Source: Oscillospiraceae bacterium
Lineage (GTDB): Bacteria; Bacillota; Clostridia; Oscillospirales; Ruminococcaceae
Direction: 5' to 3'
Assembly: GCA_021199335.1 (NCBI GenBank)
Contig: JAJQIG010000013.1
Span: 1-32,645, forward strand
Length of the DNA stretch: 32,645 bases
A model generated the notes under the pieces. The model had not been told where the DNA came from, did no database searches, and saw nothing but the letters and a program-made list of their open reading frames with translations. How positions within the stretch are numbered: position 1 is the stretch's first letter; every line of letters starts with the position of its first letter. Shown here piece by piece: positions 9,006-18,176 of this stretch. Made by a program: the position numbers and the translations under genes.

Positions 9006-9136
9006 AGGCTTGTTATTTGATACAACATTTCGCTCTAAAATTTGTGAATTGTAACAAAGTTTTTCAAAGATGAAAAATATTGCGGCTTTGAATTGTTTTA
9101 TAAGCAAAGGCTGAGTTAAGAAAGGAGCTTTCATTT

Positions 9137-11407
9137 ATGAAAAAACAAACTGTTATAAGGGCTGTTTCAATTGCAATGGCGGCAGCAATGCTTGCGGGGC
9201 TGCAATCGGTATCGGTTTTTGCCGCCGATAACACCTCGTCATCGGCATCCTCCGAGGGAAGCGAAAATGCGGCGATGAAAACTGCGCTTACAAAGGTAAA
9301 AGAAAGGATAACCATACCCGAACATATTTCCGAATTCTCTTACGATGTAAACACAAACAAGTACCAGAACGCAGACTGCTATTATTTCAGCTGGACTACC
9401 GATGACGCAAAGGTGAACGAATCAGTAGAGGTTGCAATTGCCGGCGACACCATTATAAGCTACAGCTACTACAAGTATGACACGGAGGTCAGCTCATCTT
9501 CAAGCGCCCCCAAATTCGCTGAGCTTTCCGATGAGGAGCTTACGGCAAAGGCAAAGGAATATATAACCCGACTTAACCCCAACATGACATCGGTAAGCGA
9601 CATTGGAATTACAAGCATAAGCCTTTATAACCAAACGGCTGTAATTTCATTCGGCAGAAAGGAAAACGGCGTTACCGTTGACGGCAACGGCGGAAGAGTC
9701 CGGCTTGACAAGGACACGGGCGAACTGACGGATTTTTACATCAATGATTGGTTCTATGATGATACGGAATTTTCCTCAACAAAGGACAGAATTACCGCAT
9801 CCGAAGCAAGGGAAAAATATAAGGAATACTGCACCCTTACCCCGTCATACAGAATTGTTGCGGATTATGACAGCCAAACCAAAGACTATACCTATTCCCC
9901 TGTACTTATCTACACCCCCGATTTTACGGGCGAAATTGACGCTTTAACAGGTGAAAAATCAAGCATATGGGACGACTGCCAAGCGGATAACGGAACAAAA
10001 GCCTTCCCGTTTAGCAGATACAGCTATGCGGAAGGCTATGAGGATGACATGGAGATTGCCGATACAACAGCGGCAATGGACACAGGCGCAGGAGAAAGGA
10101 TTTTTACAGAAGCAGAGCTTAGGGAGATTGAAGCAGATGAATCCTTACTCAAAAAGGACGAAATAACCGAGCTTCTTCAAAAAGACCCCTATATAGAGCT
10201 GCCCGACTATGTTCCCCTCCAAAGCTCATATCTTACCAAGAATGAGGACGATAATACCTACACATATTCGTTATGGTACCGCTACAGTGATGATAACGAC
10301 ATCGAGGTTGCCGAGGTCGACTATGCCGAGGACGAGATTGTTGTAGCCGCCGAGGAGGAGGAAACACACGCCTACTACTCCTTGAGCGTAAGCGTTGATG
10401 CCGAAAGCGGAAAGGTAAGCTCCTTCTACAAGAACACCTCGCAGAACTATGTCAACAGCGAGGCTTATCCCGTAAAAAAGAACAACGCCATTGCCGAAAA
10501 GGCTGCCGAATATTATTATTCCGATATTTTCGGCGAATACAAGGCGGATGAAAGCAACACTGCGCCGTCCGAATCATGGACAAACAAGGACGGAACAAAA
10601 TACTACGAAACCTCACGTCAATTTGTTTATCACCGCTATGTTAACGATGTAATCGTTGAGGGCGACAATATCTATATTACGATTGACAATAAGGGAAATG
10701 TAACCTCTCTCAGCTGCAGCTACACCGATGTTGAATTCCCGACATCCGTTCCCGAATTTGATAATGATAAGGCGTTTGCATCAATCTTCAAGCAGATTTC
10801 CTTAAACCTCTATTACGACGGTTACTACAAGCCGGACGGAACCTCAAAGGCATACCTGCTCTATGACATCGGCAGCTTTATTATCAACAGCAAATATCAG
10901 CTTGTAAATTGGTTTGGCGAGGTAATCGAAAATACAGCCGACAGCACGGAATATTCCGACATTGAGGGAATTAAGCAGCAAAACGCAATCGAAACCCTCA
11001 AAAGATACGGAATAGCCCTTGAATCGCAGGACAGTAAATTCAACCCCACAAAGGCAATTACCGAGGAGGAATTTTCCTATCTTCTCAAAAGCATAACATA
11101 CGGCAGATATGTAAGCTATAATGACAGCGATGAGGAAGAAGAAAAATCTCCTGCGCTCACCAATAAAACAGCGGCGAAGATGTTTACAACGAATATCGGT
11201 CTTAGCGAAGCCGCAGAGCTTGAGGGAATATTTATAGCTCCGTTTGATGATGTAAGCTCCGATGATGAATATGCGGGTTATATTGCAATCGCAAAGGCTA
11301 AGGGCTTTATGACGGGTTCAGACGGAAAATTCTATCCCGACAATAAGATTTCCCGCGCAAGGGCAATCCAAATTATCTACAATTACATTCTGTCCTTCTC
11401 GGAATAA
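9137..11407 (+). CDS. Secreted YcdB/YcdC-like protein with C-terminal S-layer homology (SLH) domains
   Basis: This 756-residue surface protein has a clear Sec signal peptide (KK-rich n-region, hydrophobic core, VFA-AD cleavage near residue 30) and a Ser/Glu-rich linker. A large mid region has two repeats resembling the YcdB/YcdC domain (for example KVNESVEVAIAGDTIISYSY and later TYSLWYRYSDDNDIEVAEV). The C terminus has two SLH-type segments (about 620-660 and 695-750; the last has FDDVSSDDEYAGYIAIAKAKGF then DGKFYPDNKISRARAIQII), which would bind cell-wall polymer. The ATG at 9137 has AAAGGAG upstream. The protein is acidic and Tyr-rich. YcdB domains have no proven function; a cell-wall role is inferred. 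Convergent with an efflux-type ABC operon. Confidence 0.8.
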   Translation: MKKQTVIRAVSIAMAAAMLAGLQSVSVFAADNTSSSASSEGSENAAMKTALTKVKERITIPEHISEFSYDVNTNKYQNADCYYFSWTTDDAKVNESVEVAIAGDTIISYSYYKYDTEVSSSSSAPKFAELSDEELTAKAKEYITRLNPNMTSVSDIGITSISLYNQTAVISFGRKENGVTVDGNGGRVRLDKDTGELTDFYINDWFYDDTEFSSTKDRITASEAREKYKEYCTLTPSYRIVADYDSQTKDYTYSPVLIYTPDFTGEIDALTGEKSSIWDDCQADNGTKAFPFSRYSYAEGYEDDMEIADTTAAMDTGAGERIFTEAELREIEADESLLKKDEITELLQKDPYIELPDYVPLQSSYLTKNEDDNTYTYSLWYRYSDDNDIEVAEVDYAEDEIVVAAEEEETHAYYSLSVSVDAESGKVSSFYKNTSQNYVNSEAYPVKKNNAIAEKAAEYYYSDIFGEYKADESNTAPSESWTNKDGTKYYETSRQFVYHRYVNDVIVEGDNIYITIDNKGNVTSLSCSYTDVEFPTSVPEFDNDKAFASIFKQISLNLYYDGYYKPDGTSKAYLLYDIGSFIINSKYQLVNWFGEVIENTADSTEYSDIEGIKQQNAIETLKRYGIALESQDSKFNPTKAITEEEFSYLLKSITYGRYVSYNDSDEEEEKSPALTNKTAAKMFTTNIGLSEAAELEGIFIAPFDDVSSDDEYAGYIAIAKAKGFMTGSDGKFYPDNKISRARAIQIIYNYILSFSE

Positions 11408-11413
11408 AATATT

Positions 11414-11454
11414 TCGGGCGAAAAATCAATGAGATTTCTCGCCCGATTTTTTTT
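11414..11454. terminator. Terminator between convergent genes
   Basis: A 14-bp stem with one mismatch (11414-11427 with 11433-11446, GC-rich base TCGGGCGA/TCGCCCGA, loop AATGA) is followed by eight T on the plus strand. It ends the SLH gene. The permease stop codon (11453-11455) abuts it, and on the minus strand the flank reads ATATTTTATT, so it may also stop the opposing operon. Confidence 0.85.
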
Positions 11455-12655
11455 ATTCACTTCTCAGCGCGTCAATCGGATTAAGCTCGCTCGCTTTTTT
11501 TGCGGGCGCCCAGCCGAATATTATTCCGACCGCCGCAGAAAAACCTACTCCAAGCTCAATTGCCGATACAGAAACGGTAAAGCCTATTCCAAGCGCAGAC
11601 GAAACGGCTGCCGACACAACTAAGCCGAGGATAAGCCCTATCACACCACCGGTAAGCGAAAGAACGATTGCTTCAAAAAGGAATTGAAGCTGAATTCTTG
11701 ACGGCTCCGCTCCCAATGCCTTCCTAAGACCTATTTCCTTTGTTCTTTCGGTAACGGACACAAGCATCATATTCATAATGCCTATTCCGCCGACAAGCAA
11801 TGCTATCGAAGCAATTCCCGTAAGCATACCCTTGAGCATGGACATCATACTGTTCATTGTATCGAGCAGGCTGTCAAGGTTCATTATCCAGTAGCTGTCA
11901 TCGTTATTATTAAAGGTCTTATATAACAGCTCCTCAATGGCGGTTTGCGTTTCGTTCGTTTTATCCGTATCCTCCACATAGACGTCAAGGCTTTGCACCA
12001 AAGCCTGACCGCTCATTTTCATGGCGTTTTTATAGGGAATCATAACCCTTCCGCCGTTTGTGCCCCTTGACATACTTGAAGTAAGGCTGCTGTCATCGCC
12101 TGTTTGAAGTCCGACAACCTTGTAGGTTATTCCGTTAAGTATCACGCTTTGACCTATGGGATTTTCGCCGTAAAAAAGGGTTTTTGCAAAATCGGAATCA
12201 ACTATGCAGACGTAGGATTCTCCCGTCATATCTATGCTGTAAAGAGGTCTGCCGAACGAAACAACATCATTGTGGATGAAATAAACCTCATTTACCCCAA
12301 GGACAGTCACTTCATCGTCAACCTCGCCATTCCTGACCGCCGAACCCGAAAAGCTTATTGACGGCGCAACGCCGCTTACATTATCAATCTCCGAAATTTC
12401 GGCTATATCCGCTTCGGAAAGTCCTCCCTTGAGCGCGGTTCCGTATGCATTTACGGTAAGAACGCCTGCGCCCATATCGCTGAATTCGCTTAAAACTTCA
12501 TTTTCAACGCCCTCCACTATTGTTACAAGAGAAATTACCGACATAACCCCGATAATTATTCCGAGAGTGGTAAGAAAGGAGCGCATTTTGTTGCTTATAA
12601 TGTTTCTTACGGACATTAACGCAGCCTGCTTCATCGTTTCAAAGGCTTTAAGCAT
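11453..12655 (-). CDS. ABC transporter permease, MacB/FtsX (YknZ-like) family
   Basis: This 400-residue permease has one N-terminal TM helix (MRSFLTTLGIIIGVMSVISLV), a large extracellular MacB-type periplasmic core domain, and three C-terminal TM helices with the FtsX signature (ERTKEIGLRKALGA just after the second helix). It forms the membrane part of a tripartite efflux or lipid/peptide-extrusion pump. I chose ATG 12655, which has GAAGGAG 9 nt upstream and overlaps the ATPase stop by 8 nt. An ATG at 12673 would add six residues and is less well placed. It is the last gene of the operon. The likely model is B. subtilis YknXYZ, which protects against a self-made toxin; substrate here is unknown. 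Confidence 0.9.
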   Translation of the reverse strand: MLKAFETMKQAALMSVRNIISNKMRSFLTTLGIIIGVMSVISLVTIVEGVENEVLSEFSDMGAGVLTVNAYGTALKGGLSEADIAEISEIDNVSGVAPSISFSGSAVRNGEVDDEVTVLGVNEVYFIHNDVVSFGRPLYSIDMTGESYVCIVDSDFAKTLFYGENPIGQSVILNGITYKVVGLQTGDDSSLTSSMSRGTNGGRVMIPYKNAMKMSGQALVQSLDVYVEDTDKTNETQTAIEELLYKTFNNNDDSYWIMNLDSLLDTMNSMMSMLKGMLTGIASIALLVGGIGIMNMMLVSVTERTKEIGLRKALGAEPSRIQLQFLFEAIVLSLTGGVIGLILGLVVSAAVSSALGIGFTVSVSAIELGVGFSAAVGIIFGWAPAKKASELNPIDALRSE

Positions 12656-13340
12656 CCTCAACAGCTCCTTCACTTATATTTCCGTCCAATATACGGACAA
12701 TTCGCTTTGCGTGCGCCGCAATATTAACGTCATGGGTAATCATAATAATGGTTCTGCCCTCGTCATTAAGCTGATGGAAAAGCTCCATTACCGAGGCTCC
12801 TGTTTTCTGGTCAAGGGCGCCCGTCGGCTCATCGGCGAGGAGAATTGTCGGATTTGTTGAAATGGCTCTTGCGATGGCGACCCTTTGCTGCTGACCTCCC
12901 GACATCTGGTTCGGGAGATGGTCTGTTTTATCCGCAAGCCCAACTCTTTCAAGCATTTCCATTGCCCTGCGTCTGCGTTCCTTTTCGGGAACATTTGCGT
13001 AGATAAGCGGAAGCTCAACATTTTCAAGGGCGGATTGCTTTTGAAGAAGATGGAATGACTGGAAAATAAAGCCGATTTCCTTACTCCGTATATGCGCAAG
13101 AATTTTTTCATCCTGGTCCTGAATTTTTCTTCCCGAAAGGTAATATTCGCCCGAGGTCGGTACATCAAGGCAGCCGATTATATTCATAAGCGTTGATTTT
13201 CCCGAGCCTGACGGGCCGAGAACAGCGAGAAATTCCCCCTCATTTACGGTAAGGTCGATCCCTTTAAGGACAAGAGAAACGCTGTCGCCCATTACATAGC
13301 TTTTTTTAATATCGGTCATTCTGAGGATTTCTTTACTCAT
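12648..13340 (-). CDS. ABC transporter ATP-binding protein, MacB/LolD/YknY type
   Basis: This 230-residue nucleotide-binding subunit has Walker A GPSGSGKST at 42-50, a Q-loop (FQSFHLL), signature motif MSGGQQQRVAIARA, Walker B ILLADEPTGALD and the H-loop (ITHD). The PTGALD form and the length are typical of the MacB/LolD/FtsE branch that powers mechanotransmission pumps rather than importers. The start ATG has GGGGAG about 13 nt upstream. It follows the adaptor by 22 nt and overlaps the permease start, consistent with co-translation. Confidence 0.94.
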   Translation of the reverse strand: MSKEILRMTDIKKSYVMGDSVSLVLKGIDLTVNEGEFLAVLGPSGSGKSTLMNIIGCLDVPTSGEYYLSGRKIQDQDEKILAHIRSKEIGFIFQSFHLLQKQSALENVELPLIYANVPEKERRRRAMEMLERVGLADKTDHLPNQMSGGQQQRVAIARAISTNPTILLADEPTGALDQKTGASVMELFHQLNDEGRTIIMITHDVNIAAHAKRIVRILDGNISEGAVEDA

Positions 13341-13362
13341 ATTCTAAGCAGCTCCCCTCATA

Positions 13363-15234
13363 TTAACCCATTTCAAACATAATCATACCGTCAAATCCCG
13401 AATCGGACATGAAGTAGATATTATCTCCCTCGGAAATTCCGTCCGTTATTTCCGCATAGGTTCCGTCCGAAACGCCGATGGAAATGTACCTTTTCTCCAA
13501 CTGACCATCGGCGTTTTTCACAAGCACATACGCTGTGTTGTCATCCTCAAAGCTGATGGCGTCAACGGATATTGAAACGGCGTTTTCCGCATTGCCGCTT
13601 ATAAGTCTTGCTTCCGCCGACATACCTGTTTTTATGTCATCGCCCGCATCGAAGCTTATATCCGCCTCAAAGTATGAAACTCCTCCCGATACGGTGGCTT
13701 CATCTGAAATTTTAACGATTCTTCCGCTGACGGTTTTATCAAGAGCGTTTATGTAAACCTCAACCTCGTCCCCTATATTAACATCGGTAATGTCATATTC
13801 ATCAATCTTGACGGAGATTTTGAGCTTTGAATAATCAACAATTACAGCCGACTTTTGGTTTGCCGAGGAATACTCACCCTCCGCAAGATTTAAAGCCTTG
13901 ACCGTTCCCGAGGTATTAGCCTTGATTGTGCAGGAATCAAGCTGTTCATAAAGGCTTGCAAGCTCATTCCTTTCCGATTCGGTTACCCCCGAAAGCTCAA
14001 CGGATTTTTCATAGGCGGTTTTGTAGCTTTCAAGGGTTTGTTCTACGCTCAGCTGTACCGTTTCAAGGTTAAGGACGGCGTCATCATATGTTTTTTGCGC
14101 GCTTACAAGGCTGTCATAGTAGCTTTCAATATTTTGGTTAAGGCTTTTTTCCGTATCGGAAAGATTTTGGAGCGCCGTTTCATAGGAGGAAACCGCCGAC
14201 TCGTAGGTTCGCCTTGCGGTTTCATAGGAACGGCTGTAGGAGCTGAGCTGAGAATTATTGGTGTCGTCAATATTTTTTTGCGCGCGTTCATATTCATCGA
14301 GAGCGTCCTCATAAGCCTCCTTCAGCTCGGCAACCGTTTGGCTGCTTTCAAGGAGGGCTTCATACTCAGCCTTTGCGGTTTCCATTTCGGACTTTGCTTC
14401 GCTGAGCGCAGCGCTGTCGGCGCTTCCCACGTTGACCAAGCTTTGCACGGCGGAATAATTTGTAACCGAAGCGTCATATTTACTTTTTGCTTCGCTCAAA
14501 GCCTTATCGGTTCTTCCGAAAATTTTATCGTTATAATTGTCATAGGCGGTATCAACGGCTTCCTTGTAGCTCTCTATGGAATGATAATCCTCCTCATTTA
14601 CCTCACGGAGATAGTCGTCATAATCCTTTTGGGCGTCGTCAAGGTCGCTTTTTGCGTTGTTTAAATCGGTAAGAGCCCTTTGGACGGAGCTTTTTGCGGA
14701 AATAAGGGTTGAATCGGTGCTGTTTTCAAGCTCCTCTTTGGCATCATTATACTTTTTTTCGGCGGCTTCAAGGCTGCTTCTTGCGCTTTCAAGGGTTGAC
14801 CTTGCGGAATTTATCTGGCTGTTATTCCCGTTTTCGATTCCCGATTTATAATCCTCATATGTTTGGCGATTTGAATTGATTGTGTAGCTGTCGGAAATAT
14901 CGCTGCTGTTCATGGTGGATTCCTTTGCGGAGATATTTTTTTCAATATCCGAGCTGTCAAGGACGGCAATAACATCCCCCGCATTGACATAATCGCCCTC
15001 CGAAACGTTAACTGACAGCACCTTTTGGGAAACCTCCGCAAAAACGTTTATCTCATCCTCGGCGGCGACATTGCCCGTAAAGCTTTTATATGTAGAAATA
15101 TCTCTTACAGCGGCAGCCTCTTGGGAATACATTGCCGTGCTGTCCTTTGGCGAAAAAATCAGGACGGCAATAATCAATATCACAATTACCGCAGCTATTA
15201 TAATAAAAATTCTCTTCTTCTTTTTCTTAGCCAT
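13363..15234 (-). CDS. HlyD/MacA-type efflux adaptor protein with very long coiled coil (YknX-like)
   Basis: This 623-residue membrane-anchored adaptor has a Lys-rich start (MAKKKKKR), one TM helix (about 9-27), and a split biotinyl-lipoyl domain (first half EGDYVNAGDVIAVLDSSD, second half TIKANTSGTVKALNLAEGEY). Between the halves lies a coiled-coil hairpin of roughly 330 residues rich in Glu, Ser, Ala, Tyr and Asp. A beta-barrel and membrane-proximal domain follow. It would connect the FtsX-type permease to the cell wall or outside. The coiled coil is much longer than in MacA. The start at 15234 is supported by GGGAGG about 7 nt upstream; an ATG nine codons earlier has no such site. First gene of a three-gene operon behind the operator-like inverted repeat. 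Confidence 0.87.
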   Translation of the reverse strand: MAKKKKKRIFIIIAAVIVILIIAVLIFSPKDSTAMYSQEAAAVRDISTYKSFTGNVAAEDEINVFAEVSQKVLSVNVSEGDYVNAGDVIAVLDSSDIEKNISAKESTMNSSDISDSYTINSNRQTYEDYKSGIENGNNSQINSARSTLESARSSLEAAEKKYNDAKEELENSTDSTLISAKSSVQRALTDLNNAKSDLDDAQKDYDDYLREVNEEDYHSIESYKEAVDTAYDNYNDKIFGRTDKALSEAKSKYDASVTNYSAVQSLVNVGSADSAALSEAKSEMETAKAEYEALLESSQTVAELKEAYEDALDEYERAQKNIDDTNNSQLSSYSRSYETARRTYESAVSSYETALQNLSDTEKSLNQNIESYYDSLVSAQKTYDDAVLNLETVQLSVEQTLESYKTAYEKSVELSGVTESERNELASLYEQLDSCTIKANTSGTVKALNLAEGEYSSANQKSAVIVDYSKLKISVKIDEYDITDVNIGDEVEVYINALDKTVSGRIVKISDEATVSGGVSYFEADISFDAGDDIKTGMSAEARLISGNAENAVSISVDAISFEDDNTAYVLVKNADGQLEKRYISIGVSDGTYAEITDGISEGDNIYFMSDSGFDGMIMFEMG

Positions 15235-15284
15235 TTGGCAAACCTCCCGAGGTGTAATCATTCAAGTCAGAATCCGGCTTAAAC

Positions 15285-15318
15285 GTATTATTGTATTATT
15301 TTTGTAATACAATAATAC
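15285..15318. promoter_or_regulatory. Perfect 14-bp inverted repeat (probable repressor operator)
   Basis: GTATTATTGTATTA (15285-15298) and its exact reverse complement (15305-15318) are separated by 6 nt. The right arm contains the -10 hexamer of the minus-strand adaptor operon and the rest covers its predicted start site. The AT-rich stem has no U-run outside it, so it is not a terminator. The inner TGTATTA-N6-TAATACA form resembles operators of small GntR/YtrA-type regulators, but that match is from memory. No regulator gene lies within this window nearby. Confidence 0.65.
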
Positions 15319-15340
15319 TACCTATTTATCCCTTTGTCAA
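15312..15340 (-). promoter_or_regulatory. Sigma-A promoter of the efflux ABC operon
   Basis: On the minus strand TTGACA (15335-15340), a 17-nt spacer and TATTAT (15312-15317) give a near-consensus promoter. It starts the adaptor-ATPase-permease transcript and overlaps the perfect inverted repeat. Confidence 0.8.
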
Positions 15341-15428
15341 GAGAGGTTGAGAAAATTATATAAATATCATAAATTCAGTGCTTGCTCAAAAAGATATTTA
15401 GTAATTTTGCAGAAAAGTGAATTCTGTT

Positions 15429-16673
15429 TTACCCTTTGCGTGAAATGGACTTTGCGCAACCCTCCCCTGCCCATATTCCCGAGGACCATGCCCATTCAAG
15501 GTTAAATCCGCCGCAGTCGCCGCAGACATCGAGAATTTCTCCTGCGAAATAAATTCCCTTATGCGTTTTTGACTGCAAGCCTTCATCAACGCAAGCTCCG
15601 CTTATTCCCCCAAGTGTAACCTGCGCATTCTGCCACGAGGAACAGCCCGTTACCTTAAATTCAAGGGCTTTTATAAGCGAAACGGCATTGATTATCTCCC
15701 TCCTGCCGAGTGATGAGGTTTTTTCCGTAAGGGGCTTCGCCGCAGCCTTCTTAATAATATAAACCGCAAGATTTTTGGCGAATATTCCGCTTAAAAAATC
15801 CTCAAGAGGGCAATCCGAGCGGATTTCTTTTATGCTCCAGAGAAGCTCCTCAAGCTCCCTGCGGCTTATTTCGGGCATAAAATCGACAGACAGCGAAAGT
15901 CTGCCCTCATATTCGGAGAAAATATGGGCGAGGTTGAAAACGCATATTCCCGAAAGCGAGTTATCCGTAAACTGGATTTCCCCTTTTTCCGCGCGAAGAA
16001 TTCTCCCATCCGAAACGGCGGACACCCTGCATTTGGCGCGAACGCCCTTCAATCCTTTCAGCTCCTCGGGGCTAACCCTCAAGGGGGCAACGGCAGGGCA
16101 GACCTTTTCTGTTCTGTAACCCATGCTTCGGAAAAGCTTGATTGCATTCCCATCCGTTCCGAATGACGGTGCGGCATATCCGCCGCAGGCAGCTATAATT
16201 TTACCGCACTCGATTACGGAATTATCTTCGGAATAAATTCTGAAGCCGCCGCCGTTTATTTCAATTTTAACGGCATAAAATCCGCACATCTCCTCAATCC
16301 CCAATGAGGAAATTTTAAGCCGCAGGGCTGTAAGCACGGAAGCGGCGCTTCTGCTGTAGGGATAAATTCTTCCCTCCGCATCGGCAGTGCATACAACTCC
16401 GAGCGATGCGAAAAATTCCTCCGCCGAGGGGGTTTGCTCTATAATTTCCATAATGTTTTTCACCGAACCGTGATAGGAAGCGGCGGAAAGATTTTTATTG
16501 CTGAGGTTGCACCGTCCATTTCCCGTAGCAAGAATTTTTTTCCCAACTCTGTCAAGGCGTTCGGCAATAAGAACCCTTGCGTAAGGGGCGGTTCTTTTAG
16601 CGGAAACAGCCGCCGCAAGCCCTGACGCTCCCCCGCCCAGTATTACTATATCCGCAGTAATTACATTTCCCAA
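15429..16673 (-). CDS. NAD(P)/FAD-dependent oxidoreductase, BaiN/HI0933 family (copy 2)
   Basis: This 414-residue flavoprotein of the same family as 5380-6627 has FAD-binding IVILGGGASGLAAAV near residue 10, RVGKKILATGNGRCNLSN, and the closing block YFAGEILDVCGDCGGFNLEWAW. The N- and C-terminal signatures are shared with copy 1, but the middle differs considerably. This one is rich in Cys, including CGDCGG where copy 1 has DGYTGG. The TTG start at 16673 is preceded by GGGAGGG 6 nt upstream; the ATG just inside is out of frame. It has its own promoter directly after the gap terminator. Substrate unknown. Confidence 0.86.
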   Translation of the reverse strand: MGNVITADIVILGGGASGLAAAVSAKRTAPYARVLIAERLDRVGKKILATGNGRCNLSNKNLSAASYHGSVKNIMEIIEQTPSAEEFFASLGVVCTADAEGRIYPYSRSAASVLTALRLKISSLGIEEMCGFYAVKIEINGGGFRIYSEDNSVIECGKIIAACGGYAAPSFGTDGNAIKLFRSMGYRTEKVCPAVAPLRVSPEELKGLKGVRAKCRVSAVSDGRILRAEKGEIQFTDNSLSGICVFNLAHIFSEYEGRLSLSVDFMPEISRRELEELLWSIKEIRSDCPLEDFLSGIFAKNLAVYIIKKAAAKPLTEKTSSLGRREIINAVSLIKALEFKVTGCSSWQNAQVTLGGISGACVDEGLQSKTHKGIYFAGEILDVCGDCGGFNLEWAWSSGIWAGEGCAKSISRKG

Positions 16674-16761
16674 AGCTATCCCTCCCGAAAGCTGTTCGCA
16701 TATTGCAAAAGGCGGGAAACACTTTGTTGCCTCGCCGAAATTCCGATTTTCCGTTCAGATA

Positions 16762-16790
16762 ATTATAGCATTAACCCCACAAAAAGTCAA
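16762..16790 (-). promoter_or_regulatory. Promoter of flavoprotein copy 2
   Basis: Minus strand: TTGACT (16785-16790), 17-nt spacer, TATAAT (16762-16767). The -35 element begins inside the U-run of the preceding gap terminator. Confidence 0.8.
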
Positions 16791-16826
16791 ACAAAAAGCC
16801 GCTTCCGACAAAAAGACGGAGGCGGC
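16786..16826 (-). terminator. Terminator of gap
   Basis: Minus-strand hairpin: GCCGCCTCCG (16817-16826) pairs with CGGAAGCGGC (16798-16807) with one G-U pair and a 9-nt loop, followed by TTTTTGTTTG. It lies about 58 nt beyond the gap stop codon. Confidence 0.85.
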
Positions 16827-16883
16827 ATTATGCGCATTGCAATTCCCCCCAAAGGGAAGAATTTTTACACAGCTTTTTTCAGC

Positions 16884-17921
16884 TTATGCAAGCTCAGCAA
16901 AATACTTGATTGTTCTTACCATCTGGGATGTATAAGAGTTCTCGTTATCATACCATGAAACTACCTGAACCTCATAGAGATCATCGGCAATCTTAGCTAC
17001 CATTGTCTGTGTAGCGTCGAAGAGGGAACCATATCTCATACCGATAACGTCGGAAGAAACAATCTGATCCTCATTATAGCCGAAGGACTCGGAAGCGGCA
17101 GCCTTCATAGCGGCATTAATGCCTTCCTTGGTAACGTCAGCGCCCTTAACAACAGCTGTAAGGATAGTAGTTGAACCTGTAGGAACAGGAACACGCTGAG
17201 CGGAGCCGATGAGCTTTCCGTTAAGCTCAGGAATTACAAGACCGATAGCCTTTGCAGCGCCTGTGGAGTTAGGAACAATATTTGCGGCGCCTGCTCTTGC
17301 TCTTCTGAGGTCGCCCTTTCTGTGAGGACCGTCAAGGATCATCTGGTCGCCTGTGTAAGCGTGGATTGTGCTCATGATACCGCTCTGGATAGGAGCATAA
17401 TCGTTAAGAGCCTTAGCCATAGGAGCGAGGCAGTTAGTTGTGCAGGAAGCGGCGGAGATAATCTTGTCATCAGCTGTAAGTGTCTTTTCATTTACGGAGA
17501 ATACGATGGTTTTAAGGTCATTGCCTGCGGGAGCGGAGATAACAACCTTCTTAGCGCCGGCATCAATGTGAGCCTGAGCCTTATCCTTAGAGCAATAGAA
17601 GCCTGTGCATTCGAGAACAACGTCAACGCCGATTTCTCCCCAAGGAAGCTCATTAGCCTTAGCCATAGCGTAGATTTTAAGAGTCTTGCCGTCAACTGTA
17701 ATTGTGCCTGCTTCGTCATCGGCGGTTACAGTGTGAAGTCCCTCACCGATTTTGCCGCAGTAGCCGCCCTGAGCTGTATCATACTTGAGGAGCTGAGCGA
17801 GCATTGAAGGCTTTGTAAGGTCATTGATAGCAACGACGTCATAGCCCTCTGCGCCGAACATCTGACGGAATGCAAGACGTCCGATTCTTCCGAAACCATT
17901 AATAGCAACTTTAACTGACAT
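16884..17921 (-). CDS. gap: Glyceraldehyde-3-phosphate dehydrogenase, type I
   Basis: This 345-residue glycolytic enzyme converts glyceraldehyde-3-phosphate, phosphate and NAD+ to 1,3-bisphosphoglycerate. NAD-binding [14 protein letters not shown] stands at 7-20, the catalytic block [12 protein letters not shown] has nucleophile Cys160, and the [15 protein letters not shown] block is near the C terminus. Asp34 after VAIN suggests NAD+ preference. The ATG at 17921 has an AGGAGG site. It is a single-gene transcript with a strong promoter, a 5'-terminal hairpin in the leader and its own terminator, as expected for a highly expressed gene. Confidence 0.97.
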   Translation of the reverse strand: MSVKVAINGFGRIGRLAFRQMFGAEGYDVVAINDLTKPSMLAQLLKYDTAQGGYCGKIGEGLHTVTADDEAGTITVDGKTLKIYAMAKANELPWGEIGVDVVLECTGFYCSKDKAQAHIDAGAKKVVISAPAGNDLKTIVFSVNEKTLTADDKIISAASCTTNCLAPMAKALNDYAPIQSGIMSTIHAYTGDQMILDGPHRKGDLRRARAGAANIVPNSTGAAKAIGLVIPELNGKLIGSAQRVPVPTGSTTILTAVVKGADVTKEGINAAMKAAASESFGYNEDQIVSSDVIGMRYGSLFDATQTMVAKIADDLYEVQVVSWYDNENSYTSQMVRTIKYFAELA

Positions 17922-17995
17922 AATAAATTTTCCTCCTAAAAAGAAATTTTAAAATCTTAGCAGCGGTTTTGCGATTTCCGCTGCCGCATACTATT

Positions 17996-18024
17996 ATTTT
18001 ACTCTATTTTTTTAATTTTGGCAA
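17996..18024 (-). promoter_or_regulatory. Promoter of gap
   Basis: Minus strand: TTGCCA (18019-18024), 17-nt spacer, TAAAAT (17996-18001). Predicted leader of about 70 nt. Confidence 0.75.
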
Positions 18025-18167
18025 TACCTTTTGATAAAAAAATAACATTTTACCAACAAGAATTTTTATCTGCATAATTTATTAATGCGTAAAGATGATG
18101 AAAATATTATAAAATGAAGAAAAAATATTATATTTTTTAAAAATATGTAGCAAAATGAAAAAAGATA

Positions 18168-18176
18168 TGGTATAAT
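18168..18176 (+). promoter_or_regulatory. Extended -10 promoter of the histidine-kinase-like gene
   Basis: TGGTATAAT at 18168-18176 is a perfect extended -10. The -35 position is TAGCAA (18148-18153, spacer 17), similar to the TAGCAT found at the 2877 promoter. Confidence 0.65.

Noticed and set aside
14038-14664. A 208-codon plus-strand frame opposite the adaptor gene
   Set aside because: It is antisense to the repetitive Glu/Ser/Ala-rich coiled-coil region, has no ribosome site and shows no family features.
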